Positions 8,038 through 16,883 of a stretch of DNA of 30,082 bases are shown in pieces. Under the pieces are notes generated by a model. The model saw nothing but the letters and a program-made list of their open reading frames with translations. It did no database searches and had not been told where the DNA came from. Each line of letters begins with the position of its first letter. The first letter of the stretch is position 1. The position numbers and the translations under genes were made by a program. The DNA is from CAXQRU01 sp964226685 (GTDB lineage Bacteria; Pseudomonadota; Gammaproteobacteria; Pseudomonadales; Cellvibrionaceae): assembly GCA_964226685.1 (NCBI GenBank), contig CAXQRU010000098.1, forward strand, positions 1 through 30,082, read 5' to 3'.

Positions 8038-8073
8038 TTGCACCTTGTGAAAGTTGCGTTATACTAACGCAAC
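8038..8073 (+). promoter_or_regulatory. Candidate rho promoter within a perfect inverted repeat
   Basis: TTGCAC (8038-8043) and TATACT (8060-8065) are 16 bp apart and could be a sigma-70 promoter starting transcription near 8072, giving a rho leader of about 185 nt. The -10 sits inside a perfect inverted repeat: GTTGCGTTA (8053-8061) and TAACGCAAC (8065-8073) with a 3-nt centre. The repeat could be an operator, or a stem at the 3' end of the trxA mRNA (no T-run follows). The -35 is weak. E. coli rho also has a long autoregulated leader, so a long leader here is plausible. Confidence 0.42.
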
Positions 8074-8257
8074 CACACCAAGTTTTGATGCAAAAAACCA
8101 ATAAGGTATCGAAACACCATCAATAAGGTAAAATCCATAGTTAATGAAGCACGATCGCTTACATACGCGTTGTTTTTTTAATCCTGATAGTCTTGTTGAT
8201 GTAACAACTAACAATTTCCACATCCTTTTTATTAACCTCTAATGACCTTTCTACACT

Positions 8258-9517
8258 ATGAATCTAACTGACCTAAAAACCAAACCCATCGAAGAGCTCA
8301 TCAACCTTGCCAAAGAAATGGGCTTAGACAGCGTGGCCAGATCACGTAAACAAGACATCATTTTTAAAGTTTTAAAACACCACGCTAAAAGCGGTGAAGA
8401 TATTTACGGCAGCGGCGTACTGGAAATTTTACAAGATGGCTTCGGTTTTTTGCGCTCAGCGGACAGCTCGTATTTGGCTGGCCCAGATGATATCTATGTA
8501 TCACCCAGCCAAATTAAGCGCTTCAACTTAAGAACGGGCGATAACATAGCTGGCAAAATTAGGCCACCAAAAGGAGATGAGCGTTACTTTGCGCTGTTGA
8601 AAGTCAACGAAATTAACTTCGATATACCAGAAAATTCTCGCAATAAAATCTTATTTGAAAACCTAACCCCTCTCTTCCCAGACAGCCGTCTACTCCTTGA
8701 AACGGGTAACGGTTCCACGGAAGATTTAACTGGCCGCATTATCGATCTGATTTCACCCATCGGTAAGGGGCAGCGTGGGCTAATCGTAGCACCGCCAAAA
8801 GCCGGTAAAACCATCATGATGCAGCACATCGCCCAGGCGATTACCCGCAATAACCCCGAGTGTCATTTGATTGTGCTACTGATCGATGAAAGACCGGAAG
8901 AAGTAACAGAAATGCAGCGCTCTGTTCGCGGCGAAGTGGTTGCATCAACATTTGATGAACCGCCATCGCGCCACGTACAAGTTGCCGAGATGGTCATTGA
9001 AAAAGCGAAGCGCTTGGTTGAGCACAAAAAAGATGTGATCATTCTGCTCGACTCTATTACGCGTCTCGCCAGAGCCTACAACACCGTAATCCCTTCATCG
9101 GGCAAGGTACTGACCGGTGGTGTTGATGCGCACGCATTGGAGCGCCCGAAGCGTTTCTTTGGTGCTGCCCGTAATATTGAAGAAGGCGGCAGCTTATCCA
9201 TTATTGCAACCGCTTTGATTGATACTGGCTCAAAAATGGATGCCGTCATTTATGAAGAATTTAAGGGCACAGGTAACCTTGAATTGCAACTTGATAGAAA
9301 GATTGCTGAGAAACGTATTTATCCCGCAATTAATGTGCGCCAGTCCGGAACTCGTCGCGAGGACTTACTCATGAAACCTGACGAGCTACAAAGAGTCTGG
9401 ATTTTACGAAAGCTTCTCAATGATATGGAAGATGTCAACGCAACTGAGTTTCTTGTCAACAAGCTCAAAGACTTTAAAACCAACGACGAATTCTTCTTGT
9501 CGATGAAGCGTAAGTAA
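8258..9517 (+). CDS. rho: Transcription termination factor Rho
   Basis: A 419-residue hexameric RNA-dependent ATPase of canonical length. The N-terminal helical Rho_N domain spans 1-45. The cold-shock-like primary RNA-binding domain spans about 50-120 (EILQDGFGFLRS and YVSPSQIKRFNLRTGD). The ATPase core has a P-loop at 178-185 (APPKAGKT), Walker B at 261-265 (IILLD), a Q-loop around 278-290 (SSGKVLTGGVD) and an R-loop around 322-328 (DTGSKMD). All motifs are intact. Transcription is probably from the leader promoter upstream, and a GC-rich hairpin follows the stop. Rho usually represses its own leader; this cannot be confirmed here. Confidence 0.98.
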   Translation: MNLTDLKTKPIEELINLAKEMGLDSVARSRKQDIIFKVLKHHAKSGEDIYGSGVLEILQDGFGFLRSADSSYLAGPDDIYVSPSQIKRFNLRTGDNIAGKIRPPKGDERYFALLKVNEINFDIPENSRNKILFENLTPLFPDSRLLLETGNGSTEDLTGRIIDLISPIGKGQRGLIVAPPKAGKTIMMQHIAQAITRNNPECHLIVLLIDERPEEVTEMQRSVRGEVVASTFDEPPSRHVQVAEMVIEKAKRLVEHKKDVIILLDSITRLARAYNTVIPSSGKVLTGGVDAHALERPKRFFGAARNIEEGGSLSIIATALIDTGSKMDAVIYEEFKGTGNLELQLDRKIAEKRIYPAINVRQSGTRREDLLMKPDELQRVWILRKLLNDMEDVNATEFLVNKLKDFKTNDEFFLSMKRK

Positions 9518-9525
9518 TACCATTA

Positions 9526-9549
9526 ACCACCCCAATTCTTTGGGGTGGT
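9526..9549 (+). terminator. Hairpin after rho
   Basis: ACCACCCCA (9526-9534) pairs perfectly with TGGGGTGGT (9541-9549) around a 6-nt loop, 8 nt after the rho stop. The sequence that follows (ACTTCCTCT) is pyrimidine-rich but not a proper T-run, so termination may be partial. Confidence 0.6.
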
Positions 9550-9604
9550 ACTTCCTCTAGCAAACTCCATTCAAATTAGCCCAGCTTCCTTTTCTATTGT
9601 ATTC

Positions 9605-9610
9605 TATAAT
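9605..9610 (+). promoter_or_regulatory. Candidate -10 box of ubiD
   Basis: A perfect TATAAT lies 33 bp before the ubiD start codon and downstream of the rho hairpin. The hexamer 17 bp upstream (CAGCTT) is a poor -35. It would give a leader of about 26 nt. Confidence 0.4.
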
Positions 9611-9642
9611 CGCTTTTCCACTACGCAACGTATCAGCCTGTT

Positions 9643-11106
9643 ATGAAATATAAAAATTTGCGCGACTTTATTGAACAGCTAGAATCGATGGGTGAACTAA
9701 AACGCATCCAGCATGAAATTGACCCTGCTCTTGAGATGACAGAAATTTGCGATCGCACGCTCAGAGCTGGTGGCCCAGCGATTTTATTTGAAAACCCCAA
9801 AGGTTCCTCGATTCCGGTGCTCGCCAATTTGTTTGGCACGCCAAAGCGCGTTGCAATGGGCATGGGCGAGACCGACGTTAGCTCACTAAGAGAAATTGGC
9901 AAATTACTGGCTTTTTTAAAAGAACCCGAGCCTCCAAAAGGCCTAAAGGACGCCTGGGAAAAACTCCCCGTGTACCGACAAGTCCTTAATATGGCTCCCA
10001 AAGTCGTCAAACGTCCCGCGTGTCAAAGCGTGATTATTGAAGGCGATGATATTGACCTAAGCACATTTCCCATTCAAACCTGTTGGCCAGGGGATGCAGG
10101 CCCACTCATAACCTGGCCGCTAGTGATCACACAAGGTCCACATAAGGATCGTTATAATTTAGGCATTTACCGGCTTCAAGTCATTGGCAAGAATCGAGTC
10201 ATCATGCGTTGGTTAAGTCATAGAGGCGGCGCTCTGGATTTTAAAGAATGGTGTGAAGCCAACCCCGGCCAACCTTTTCCAGTCAGCGTAGCGCTTGGCG
10301 CGGACCCCGCGACCATTTTGGGAGCAGTAACCCCCGTGCCCGATTCACTGAGTGAATACGCATTTGCCGGTTTATTAAGAGGCAGTAAAACCGAGCTTGC
10401 CAATTGTATGACTAATGGTTTACGGGTACCCGCTGAAGCCGAGATTATCTTAGAGGGAGTGATTCACCCGAACGACACCGCACCAGAAGGTCCCTTTGGT
10501 GATCACACTGGCTACTACAACGAGGTCGATCAGTTCCCTGTATTCACCATTGAGCGCATCACCACACGCAAGGATCCAATCTATCACAGCACATACACAG
10601 GCAGACCACCGGATGAACCCGCTATTTTAGGTTTAGCACTGAACGAGGTTTTTATTCCCTTACTTCAAAAACAATTCCCGGAAATTGTCGATTTTTATTT
10701 ACCACCCGAGGGTTGCTCCTATCGTATGGCCATTGTGACCATGAAAAAACAATATCCAGGGCATGCTAAGCGGGTCATGTTTGGAGTCTGGTCGTTCCTG
10801 CGGCAATTTATGTACACCAAGTTTGTCATCGTCACTGACGATGACATCAACGCAAGAAATTGGGAAGATGTGATTTGGGCCATTACCACACGCACAGATC
10901 CCGCACGCGATATCACACTGGTCGACAATACCCCGATTGACTACTTAGACTTCGCCTCACCCGTCTCTGGCCTAGGCTCGAAAATGGGGCTTGATGCCAC
11001 CAATAAATGGCCAGGAGAAACCAATCGAGAGTGGGGCCAAGCAATTGAGATGGATGAGCAGGTAAAAAATAAAGTCGATCAATTATGGGATGAGCTGGGC
11101 CTGTGA
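9643..11106 (+). CDS. ubiD: 4-hydroxy-3-polyprenylbenzoate decarboxylase UbiD
   Basis: A 487-residue UbiD-family decarboxylase (E. coli UbiD is about 497), which removes the ring carboxylate of 4-hydroxy-3-polyprenylbenzoate in ubiquinone synthesis using prenylated FMN made by UbiX. Visible signatures are NLGIYRLQ (172-179), the MRWLSHRGG cofactor-binding region (189-196), and PEGPFGDHTGYY (281-292), which carries the conserved acidic residue of the catalytic network. Its place after rho matches the ubiD-near-rho arrangement of Pseudomonas-type genomes. The Shine-Dalgarno sequence before the ATG is weak. Its stop is 36 bp from the convergent beta-helix gene, with no evident terminator between them. 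Confidence 0.96.
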   Translation: MKYKNLRDFIEQLESMGELKRIQHEIDPALEMTEICDRTLRAGGPAILFENPKGSSIPVLANLFGTPKRVAMGMGETDVSSLREIGKLLAFLKEPEPPKGLKDAWEKLPVYRQVLNMAPKVVKRPACQSVIIEGDDIDLSTFPIQTCWPGDAGPLITWPLVITQGPHKDRYNLGIYRLQVIGKNRVIMRWLSHRGGALDFKEWCEANPGQPFPVSVALGADPATILGAVTPVPDSLSEYAFAGLLRGSKTELANCMTNGLRVPAEAEIILEGVIHPNDTAPEGPFGDHTGYYNEVDQFPVFTIERITTRKDPIYHSTYTGRPPDEPAILGLALNEVFIPLLQKQFPEIVDFYLPPEGCSYRMAIVTMKKQYPGHAKRVMFGVWSFLRQFMYTKFVIVTDDDINARNWEDVIWAITTRTDPARDITLVDNTPIDYLDFASPVSGLGSKMGLDATNKWPGETNREWGQAIEMDEQVKNKVDQLWDELGL

Positions 11107-11142
11107 TTGCTAGCAGGCTCGAGAACACATGTAACAAATAAA

Positions 11143-11934
11143 TTAATCAACCAGACAATTAGCATGACCACCACAGGTGATCGGGTTTACCCCCGATACT
11201 CTATTATTCGAGATGATCACTTTGAAAATCGGTGTGTATTTTTTAGATGTCAACAATAACTCAATGCCTGATCGGTTTGAAAATTGTTGCCCATAATCAG
11301 AAATAACATTACCCATGATGAACAAGGTAGACTCTAGTGGAGCGGGGTGATCATTGTAGTAACCAATTCCTGACTTTCCCGTACCGACAATACTATTATT
11401 TTTAATGGTACTGGAACTTCGTATAGCGATGCCATTACCATCTTGCACTTGTTTAATAGTGTTATCTTGAATGAGCGCACCCGGGACTTGTACATACAAT
11501 CCATGATGTAAGCCTTGCCTTTTATGAGTGGCAATGTTTTCAAGAGTATTTTGTTCTATGATTAATCCTGAAACACTGTTCTCTGGGGCTGCGATACCAT
11601 TTTTAGCAATGTTACGTAAGGTATTATTTACTAAAACGATATTGCTAGAAGGTTTATCAGAGCTGATATAAATACCACTGCCTTTCTTAATATTTTCAAT
11701 GGTGCAAGAATCCAAACGGAAGTTGGCAACACCCTCTATCGTAACGCCAGTACTGCCACCTGATATATGACAGTGTTTTAGTGTTGTATCATTCCATTGC
11801 TCACCAATAATTTTAATGCTCCTCGCTTGGCAAACAGAATGAGACTCCAACTGACAATCAATAATCGTATTTTTTGCACTGATATTGGATGCAAAAACCA
11901 AAACCCCAAAAATCAAAAAAATACGATATAACAT
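11143..11934 (-). CDS. Periplasmic right-handed parallel beta-helix protein
   Basis: A 263-residue protein with a signal peptide at 1-20 (hydrophobic LIFGVLVFASNISA). The rest is built from successive PbH1-like rungs with N-rich turns: TLKHCHISGG, FRLDSCTIENI, IVLVNNTLRNIAKNGIAA, LIIEQNTLENIA, ALIQDNTIKQVQDGNGIAI, STIKNNSIVGTGKSGIGY and VIISNNRVSGV. The fold is that of carbohydrate-active enzymes (pectate lyase, alginate epimerase/NosD type), but no catalytic residues can be assigned. Cysteines at the N-terminal cap (C27, C36) and C-terminal end (C-x5-C) could form disulfides. It begins only 11 bp after hemY in the same direction and so is probably the last gene of the algZR-hem operon, an unusual companion for heme genes. 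The substrate is unknown. Confidence 0.8.
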   Translation of the reverse strand: MLYRIFLIFGVLVFASNISAKNTIIDCQLESHSVCQARSIKIIGEQWNDTTLKHCHISGGSTGVTIEGVANFRLDSCTIENIKKGSGIYISSDKPSSNIVLVNNTLRNIAKNGIAAPENSVSGLIIEQNTLENIATHKRQGLHHGLYVQVPGALIQDNTIKQVQDGNGIAIRSSSTIKNNSIVGTGKSGIGYYNDHPAPLESTLFIMGNVISDYGQQFSNRSGIELLLTSKKYTPIFKVIISNNRVSGVNPITCGGHANCLVD

Positions 11935-11945
11935 TGCTGACTCCT

Positions 11946-13154
11946 TTAACTCGGCATTGGCAAGTCAGGCAACTGACGAGACAACACAGCCAAACCTTGC
12001 TCCGTATAAAAATGGCTTTGTTCCATATTGCCCAAACCTTTTTCCAAGCGCGCCAACTCGCGAAAGGTTTCAGCCATTGGCTCAACCTCAATGCTTTGTT
12101 TGAAATAATCAGCAGCGCGTCCCCACTGCTGATTTTGCAAACACAGACGCCCCAAAGCTTGCAAAAGGGCTGCATTATTTTGATGGGTTTTGAGCCAAGA
12201 TTCAGCTAAGCTCAAACGCTTTTGAGCACCATCACCCTGTAATAATCCAAAGCAGCTAACCCAAGAGTCATACCAATGCTTTTTTAACCCCTTGATTAAC
12301 ATTGATTCTGCCTGTGCATGGTCACCATGATGCATAAGCTGGCTCACTAAACGAGAAACAATCACTTCATCCCACTGAAATTGCTTGGGGATTTCTCGCC
12401 AATGTTTAAGCAAGTTGGCAATCATAGATTCGTTAGTCAAAGCCTTTGATTGAGTGATCAACGCGCTTAGCCAATGCCGGTGTAACGATAATTCCAAATC
12501 ATTCCGATAGCTAGCAGAGCCCACCTGATTTCGGTTTAAAGCAGGCACTAATGCGGCCAAACTTTTCCAATCGCTCAGAGCCTGGTAAGTTTTGGCTAAA
12601 TAATAAAGTACCATGGGGTGTTCGGGAGCCAACCCCTTGGCTCTGGTCAAAGTTTGCAAAACACTCTCAAATTGACGGCGCTCAAACTGTAACTTCGCCT
12701 GAGTTAACAACACCGCGAGTTGCCCATGACTCGATAAATCTTGAGCCTTCTTTAAAAAATCCATGGTAGTTTGCTCTTCGCCTAACTCGTGAGCACAACG
12801 AGCCGCCGCCAAATAATTCACCGCAGGCACACTGGACTTAGCACTACCGCTCACTAAAAAACGTTTGGCTTGTAGCCAATTGCCTTCGATAAAAGCAATC
12901 AAACCCAAATAGGTTTTATCTTGAGCCCGTTGGTTTCTATAGCGTGATGCTTTACGCACGACATTGATAACTTTCCAGACAATATAAATACACAACAACC
13001 CAAGAAAACAAAATAGCAACATCGTAGCAAAGGGAATTTTGATACTGGTTTTATTGAGCACCATAACCATGTATGCATTTTCCATTTGCGTTAAATGATA
13101 AATACCGGCCCCTACTATAAGGGCGATAGAGAGCAAAACTAATATTCGAATCAT
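11946..13154 (-). CDS. hemY: HemY, heme-biosynthesis-associated TPR membrane protein
   Basis: A 402-residue protein with two N-terminal membrane helices (about 3-25 and 40-64) followed by TPR repeats. The signature HemY_N portion has KTYLGLIAFIEGNWLQAKRFL, and a C-terminal TPR block reads AALLQALGRLCLQNQQWGRAADYFKQSIEVEP. In gammaproteobacteria this protein is encoded with hemX downstream of hemCD. It is not the unrelated Bacillus protoporphyrinogen oxidase that shares the name, and its biochemical role is unsettled. It starts with a 4-bp ATGA overlap with the hemX stop. Confidence 0.93.
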   Translation of the reverse strand: MIRILVLLSIALIVGAGIYHLTQMENAYMVMVLNKTSIKIPFATMLLFCFLGLLCIYIVWKVINVVRKASRYRNQRAQDKTYLGLIAFIEGNWLQAKRFLVSGSAKSSVPAVNYLAAARCAHELGEEQTTMDFLKKAQDLSSHGQLAVLLTQAKLQFERRQFESVLQTLTRAKGLAPEHPMVLYYLAKTYQALSDWKSLAALVPALNRNQVGSASYRNDLELSLHRHWLSALITQSKALTNESMIANLLKHWREIPKQFQWDEVIVSRLVSQLMHHGDHAQAESMLIKGLKKHWYDSWVSCFGLLQGDGAQKRLSLAESWLKTHQNNAALLQALGRLCLQNQQWGRAADYFKQSIEVEPMAETFRELARLEKGLGNMEQSHFYTEQGLAVLSRQLPDLPMPS

Positions 13155-14449
13155 GCCCCACCCTCAGTTGTCGTCGACTTTGGCTTTTCGGGATTTAAGC
13201 GATGAAATTGCTCGATATAATCCGTTAAGATCTTCAAAGAATTTGAAATATCGGGCAATGACTGATTAATCGATTCATTCTTTAATGCATTAAGTTCCTC
13301 AATTAATACCGACTTACTTTCATAGTAAGAAAAGTATTGATTGATCCAATCAATCGACTCTTGCAAGCTATTGCGATAAATTTCTTCTTCCTCTCGCAAC
13401 AGCGCTAGCTGAGCTTGCGTCAATAATAATTGCAAATTATAACGAAGCGTCGCTTCTTGATGCTCGGTTAAAAACAGACTGGGCGGCTCATCATAATGTC
13501 GCACTTCAATGCTACCGGCTACCGCTTCCCAGGCATTGCCTGCGCTTCCCAAAAATCGATCACCCCAGGATTGCTCAACTATTTTTTGCTCTTGCGCTTC
13601 GACCTCAGGCTCTGATTGACTCACTGACAAGATGCTTGGAATATCTCTGACTTTCTTCGCCAAGGCTCCAATGCGCAAATAAATTCCTTCTCGATCAACC
13701 ATCTTTGCGAGCTTTAAAGAGGCAATATCATCTTGGATGGCTTCACGAACTACAAATAAATCCACATCTTCAAATTCAGCCAAGAGCTTATCCACCGACT
13801 GTAAAAGTGCTTGGGCAGATTCAGTGCCTCGCTCAGTCAACAAACGCTGATTGGCAAGCCTTAATAAATACTTCGCCTCAGATAACAACCAATCCTCCCG
13901 ACTGGTTCCCGTTAAGGCTCGAATGCGATTAGTATGATTTTCTAAACGTTGCTTCACCCAATCTTGTTGACCGGAAACCTGATTCATTTGCGAGCGCAAT
14001 TGAGCAAGACTATCATCTCCACTACGATTATCTCTTGCCAACATATCTAAACTTTCTTGTTGGCCCAAAATTTTCGCATTCAAAGCCTCATTCATCGAAG
14101 CTAACTGCTTTTCCAATGCGACCTTTTCCTGCTGCTGAGTCTGCCAAAGCCAGTACACGGCTCCTGCTACCGCCAATAACGGTAATAACACCGAGACGAA
14201 TAACAGCTTACTGCCACCGCAACGAGACTTTCGCTTCTGAGTAATCGGCGCAGAATCTGGCTCTTTATTGAGTTCAAGTGAATCCACATTACTGTCTACC
14301 ACTTCTGCAACAGCCTCATTTTCAACCGCAACCGCAGCCACTTCCTCTTCATTGATCACATCTTGAGATTCATTGGTCTTTTGATCAGAACTACTCACCT
14401 TAGCATCCTCGCTTTCCACTGAAGGGTCATCTACTTTTTTGCCACTCAT
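13151..14449 (-). CDS. hemX: HemX, membrane protein of the hemCDXY operon
   Basis: About 432 residues when started at ATG 14449 (GAGG 8 nt upstream); a TTG four codons earlier lacks a comparable site. Residues 1-77 are acidic and low-complexity (Glu, Val, Ala, Asp, Ser), probably a disordered cytoplasmic tail. A single transmembrane helix follows at about 81-102, then a coiled coil (about 104-165: KVALEKQLASMNEALNAKIL and following) and the HemX domain with TSREDWLLSEAKYLLRLANQ. It is annotated in databases as a putative uroporphyrinogen-III C-methyltransferase, but no SAM-dependent methyltransferase motif is visible; a structural or scaffolding role is more likely. It overlaps hemD by 23 bp and hemY by 4 bp. 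Confidence 0.92.
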   Translation of the reverse strand: MSGKKVDDPSVESEDAKVSSSDQKTNESQDVINEEEVAAVAVENEAVAEVVDSNVDSLELNKEPDSAPITQKRKSRCGGSKLLFVSVLLPLLAVAGAVYWLWQTQQQEKVALEKQLASMNEALNAKILGQQESLDMLARDNRSGDDSLAQLRSQMNQVSGQQDWVKQRLENHTNRIRALTGTSREDWLLSEAKYLLRLANQRLLTERGTESAQALLQSVDKLLAEFEDVDLFVVREAIQDDIASLKLAKMVDREGIYLRIGALAKKVRDIPSILSVSQSEPEVEAQEQKIVEQSWGDRFLGSAGNAWEAVAGSIEVRHYDEPPSLFLTEHQEATLRYNLQLLLTQAQLALLREEEEIYRNSLQESIDWINQYFSYYESKSVLIEELNALKNESINQSLPDISNSLKILTDYIEQFHRLNPEKPKSTTTEGGA

Positions 14450-15218
14450 ACAATGCCTCAATCATACTGTCACTGGTTGCGTTTATCGCACGCACTATTT
14501 CTTTAAAGCCAAACGATTTTGCGAGTTTGGCGACTCTCTCTCCCGGCACCAATATAGGCATTTGATACAACCAGGGGAGCATTGACTTAGGTGTTAACTT
14601 TATTAAAAACTGAAGACTTTCACCACTGTGAACCGCCACGATACGTTTATGCAAATGATCGCTGATAAATGGCGCAGGAATGTCAAAACTATCCACTTGA
14701 AGACGGTGATATAGCTCACCATAATCGACCTTAGCACCACGCTCAACCAAAGTATCTCCAAGCACTCCTCTTCCACCCACGCCCCTTAAAATCAAAATTT
14801 TCTGACCACGAACGGACTGCAAACAGGGTAGCTCTAATAATGATTCGCTGTTCATTAACGTCTGATCAATACTATACGGGGCTAAGCCTTCGCGAACAAG
14901 CGCCGCCTCTGTTGCCTTGCCTATCCCGATAAAATTGACTCCAAGAGGTATTTGAGGCCAAATTGCATCAATCCGATCACACCCAAAGCGAACCGCATTT
15001 TGGCTCACAAAAATAACCCACTGATAATGATCTAAGTTCTCAATCAGTGATTTCAAGCTCCCCGCTCTTTCACCAACAAGAGGAGCAATCTCCATGACGG
15101 GGCTAACAGTGCATAACGCGCCTTTTGCTTTGAGTTCCAAAGCCCAAATATCGGCCTGATCTTTTGGGCGGGTAATCAGTATATGACAGCCTTTGAGGGC
15201 ATCATTGGTCATAGACAT
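14427..15218 (-). CDS. hemD: Uroporphyrinogen-III synthase
   Basis: This enzyme cyclises hydroxymethylbilane, made by HemC, to uroporphyrinogen III with inversion of ring D. About 263 residues start at ATG 15218; ATG 15212 is nearly as good and neither has a strong Shine-Dalgarno sequence. The longer frame starting at 15263 lies inside hemC and is rejected. Family features are the N-terminal ILITRPKDQAD, the WVIFVSQNAVRFG segment, the hinge FIGIGKATEAALV, and the second-domain ILILRGVGGRGVLGDTLVERGAKVDYGELYHR. It overlaps hemC by 17 bp, indicating translational coupling. Confidence 0.94.
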   Translation of the reverse strand: MSMTNDALKGCHILITRPKDQADIWALELKAKGALCTVSPVMEIAPLVGERAGSLKSLIENLDHYQWVIFVSQNAVRFGCDRIDAIWPQIPLGVNFIGIGKATEAALVREGLAPYSIDQTLMNSESLLELPCLQSVRGQKILILRGVGGRGVLGDTLVERGAKVDYGELYHRLQVDSFDIPAPFISDHLHKRIVAVHSGESLQFLIKLTPKSMLPWLYQMPILVPGERVAKLAKSFGFKEIVRAINATSDSMIEALYEWQKSR

Positions 15219-16119
15219 TACGCAAAATTTGATCCGCACCCTGTGCCAATAATTCTTCGGCAACCTTTACACCCAAAGCGTCAGGTTCCTCACCCTCGGC
15301 AGAATACATTAGGATTTTGCTACCATCAGGCTCACCCACCAGTCCTTTCAAGGTAATTCGATTTCCAGAGAGTGTCGCGTAGGCACCAATGGGCACTTGA
15401 CATCCGCCTTCTAAACGACGATTCATGGCTCTCTCTGCCAATACACAAAGCGCCGTTGGCTTATGATGCAAGGGTTCAATCCATTGCTCGATCTCTTTAT
15501 CACCTACTCGGCACTCGATGCCCAATGCTCCTTGGCCACCTGCTGGCAAACTTACATCGATTGAAAGCCTCTCGCGAATACGATCGTCAAAACCCAAACG
15601 CAACAAACCAGAGGATGCCAATATAATCGCATCGTATTCGCCTGCGTCCAACTTCGCTAAACGAGTATTGACATTACCCCTCAAAAATTGAATCTTGAGG
15701 TCAGGCCGATAGGATTGTAATTGGCATTGGCGGCGCAAACTTGAGGTACCCACAACGGCCCCTTGGGGCAATTCAGCAAGTGTTTGGTAATGATTAGAAA
15801 CAAAGGCATCACTGGGATCCTCACGCTCGCCAATCACAGGCAAATGCAGTCCAACGGGGAATTCCATGGGTACATCCTTCATAGAGTGAACAGCAATATC
15901 CGCTCGTCCCTCTAACAAGGCATGTTCAAGCTCCTTCACAAACAAGCCTTTCCCACCGACCTTAGCCAAGGGCACATCAAGAATATGATCGCCACGGCTT
16001 ATCATCGGTAACAGGCTAACCTGAAGCCCCTCATGTAACTGCTCTAAAGTCGCTTTAATATGGTTTGCTTGCCAAAGCGCCAAGGCACTTTGACGAGTTG
16101 CTATCGTTAGTGTTCGCAT
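15202..16119 (-). CDS. hemC: Hydroxymethylbilane synthase (porphobilinogen deaminase)
   Basis: A 305-residue cytoplasmic enzyme that joins four porphobilinogen units into hydroxymethylbilane. The family motifs are intact: N-terminal IATRQSALALWQA, catalytic Asp82 in VHSMKDVP, the arginine-rich TSSLRRQCQL, FLRGNVNTRL, LPAGGQGALGIECR, and Cys240 (RLEGGCQVPIG), which carries the dipyrromethane cofactor. It lies 28 bp downstream of algR in the same direction, the arrangement known from Pseudomonas. Confidence 0.98.
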   Translation of the reverse strand: MRTLTIATRQSALALWQANHIKATLEQLHEGLQVSLLPMISRGDHILDVPLAKVGGKGLFVKELEHALLEGRADIAVHSMKDVPMEFPVGLHLPVIGEREDPSDAFVSNHYQTLAELPQGAVVGTSSLRRQCQLQSYRPDLKIQFLRGNVNTRLAKLDAGEYDAIILASSGLLRLGFDDRIRERLSIDVSLPAGGQGALGIECRVGDKEIEQWIEPLHHKPTALCVLAERAMNRRLEGGCQVPIGAYATLSGNRITLKGLVGEPDGSKILMYSAEGEEPDALGVKVAEELLAQGADQILRNVYDQ

Positions 16120-16147
16120 AAAATCTACTTAAATTTTGATGAAGTGC

Positions 16148-16876
16148 TCAAAGCTGTTTGAGCAACTCTCTTACCTTTCCGGCATAACGACGACTCACCA
16201 TAGGTTTGTCATCGATATCTTGAAGCACAACGGCGTAATGGCCATTGCTATCTCGCTCAAGCCCTAAAATATGCTCAAGCGAAACCAATGCATTACGGTG
16301 AATACGCAAAAATCGATCGGCTAATTCTGTCTCTAGCTCTTTGAGTGTTTCATCGATCAATACGCGACCTTCCGTATGAATAACTGTGACATATTTCTGA
16401 TCCGCCATAAAATAGCGAATGCTTTCTATGGGTATCAGCTCAATGCCCTTATGGCTTTTGGCGGTAATATGTTTACGCTTTAGCTGACCTGCAGGCTGCT
16501 TGACCGAATGAAGCTGCGCCTTCGTAATTGTCTGCGCTTTGGTTAAGGCCGCCTCCAGCTGCTCTTTTTTAACAGGCTTTAACAAATACCCCACAGCAAC
16601 GGTCTCGAAGGCATCCAAGGCATATTGATCGTAAGCCGTGCAGAAAATAATCGCCGGAGGGTGATCCAATGCGGATATTTTTTTGGCCGCTTCAAGACCA
16701 TTTTCACCAGGCATTTCAATATCAATCAATACCAGTGTCGGATCGTGCTCTTTAACGGCCTCAAGAGCTTCAATGCCATTTTCCGCCTCAGCAACGACCT
16801 CATGCCCCAAATCTTCAGCGATTCGAACCAAACGAAGCCTGGCTAATGGCTCGTCATCAACAATAATAATATCCAT
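16148..16876 (-). CDS. algR: AlgR-type LytTR response regulator
   Basis: A 242-residue regulator. The receiver domain spans 1-120 with the acidic pair D7-D8, phospho-acceptor D52 (LVLIDIEMPG) and switch Lys100 (GYLLKPVKK). The LytTR DNA-binding domain spans about 137-240 (IESIRYFMADQKYVTVIHTE and FLRIHRNALVSLEHI). In Pseudomonas AlgR governs twitching, alginate and virulence genes. Here the name is based on fold, length and the algZ-algR-hemC arrangement, while the regulon is unknown. It begins 7 bp after algZ and is transcribed with it. Confidence 0.93.
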   Translation of the reverse strand: MDIIIVDDEPLARLRLVRIAEDLGHEVVAEAENGIEALEAVKEHDPTLVLIDIEMPGENGLEAAKKISALDHPPAIIFCTAYDQYALDAFETVAVGYLLKPVKKEQLEAALTKAQTITKAQLHSVKQPAGQLKRKHITAKSHKGIELIPIESIRYFMADQKYVTVIHTEGRVLIDETLKELETELADRFLRIHRNALVSLEHILGLERDSNGHYAVVLQDIDDKPMVSRRYAGKVRELLKQL

Positions 16877-16883
16877 AATACCT

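Noticed and set aside
9633..10010. Minus-strand frame of 125 codons opposite ubiD
   Set aside because: It is antisense to a clear UbiD coding region; its composition is that of a shadow frame.
11885..12209. Plus-strand frames of 72 and 106 codons across the beta-helix/hemY junction
   Set aside because: They are antisense to well-supported hemY and beta-helix coding sequence and have no family features.
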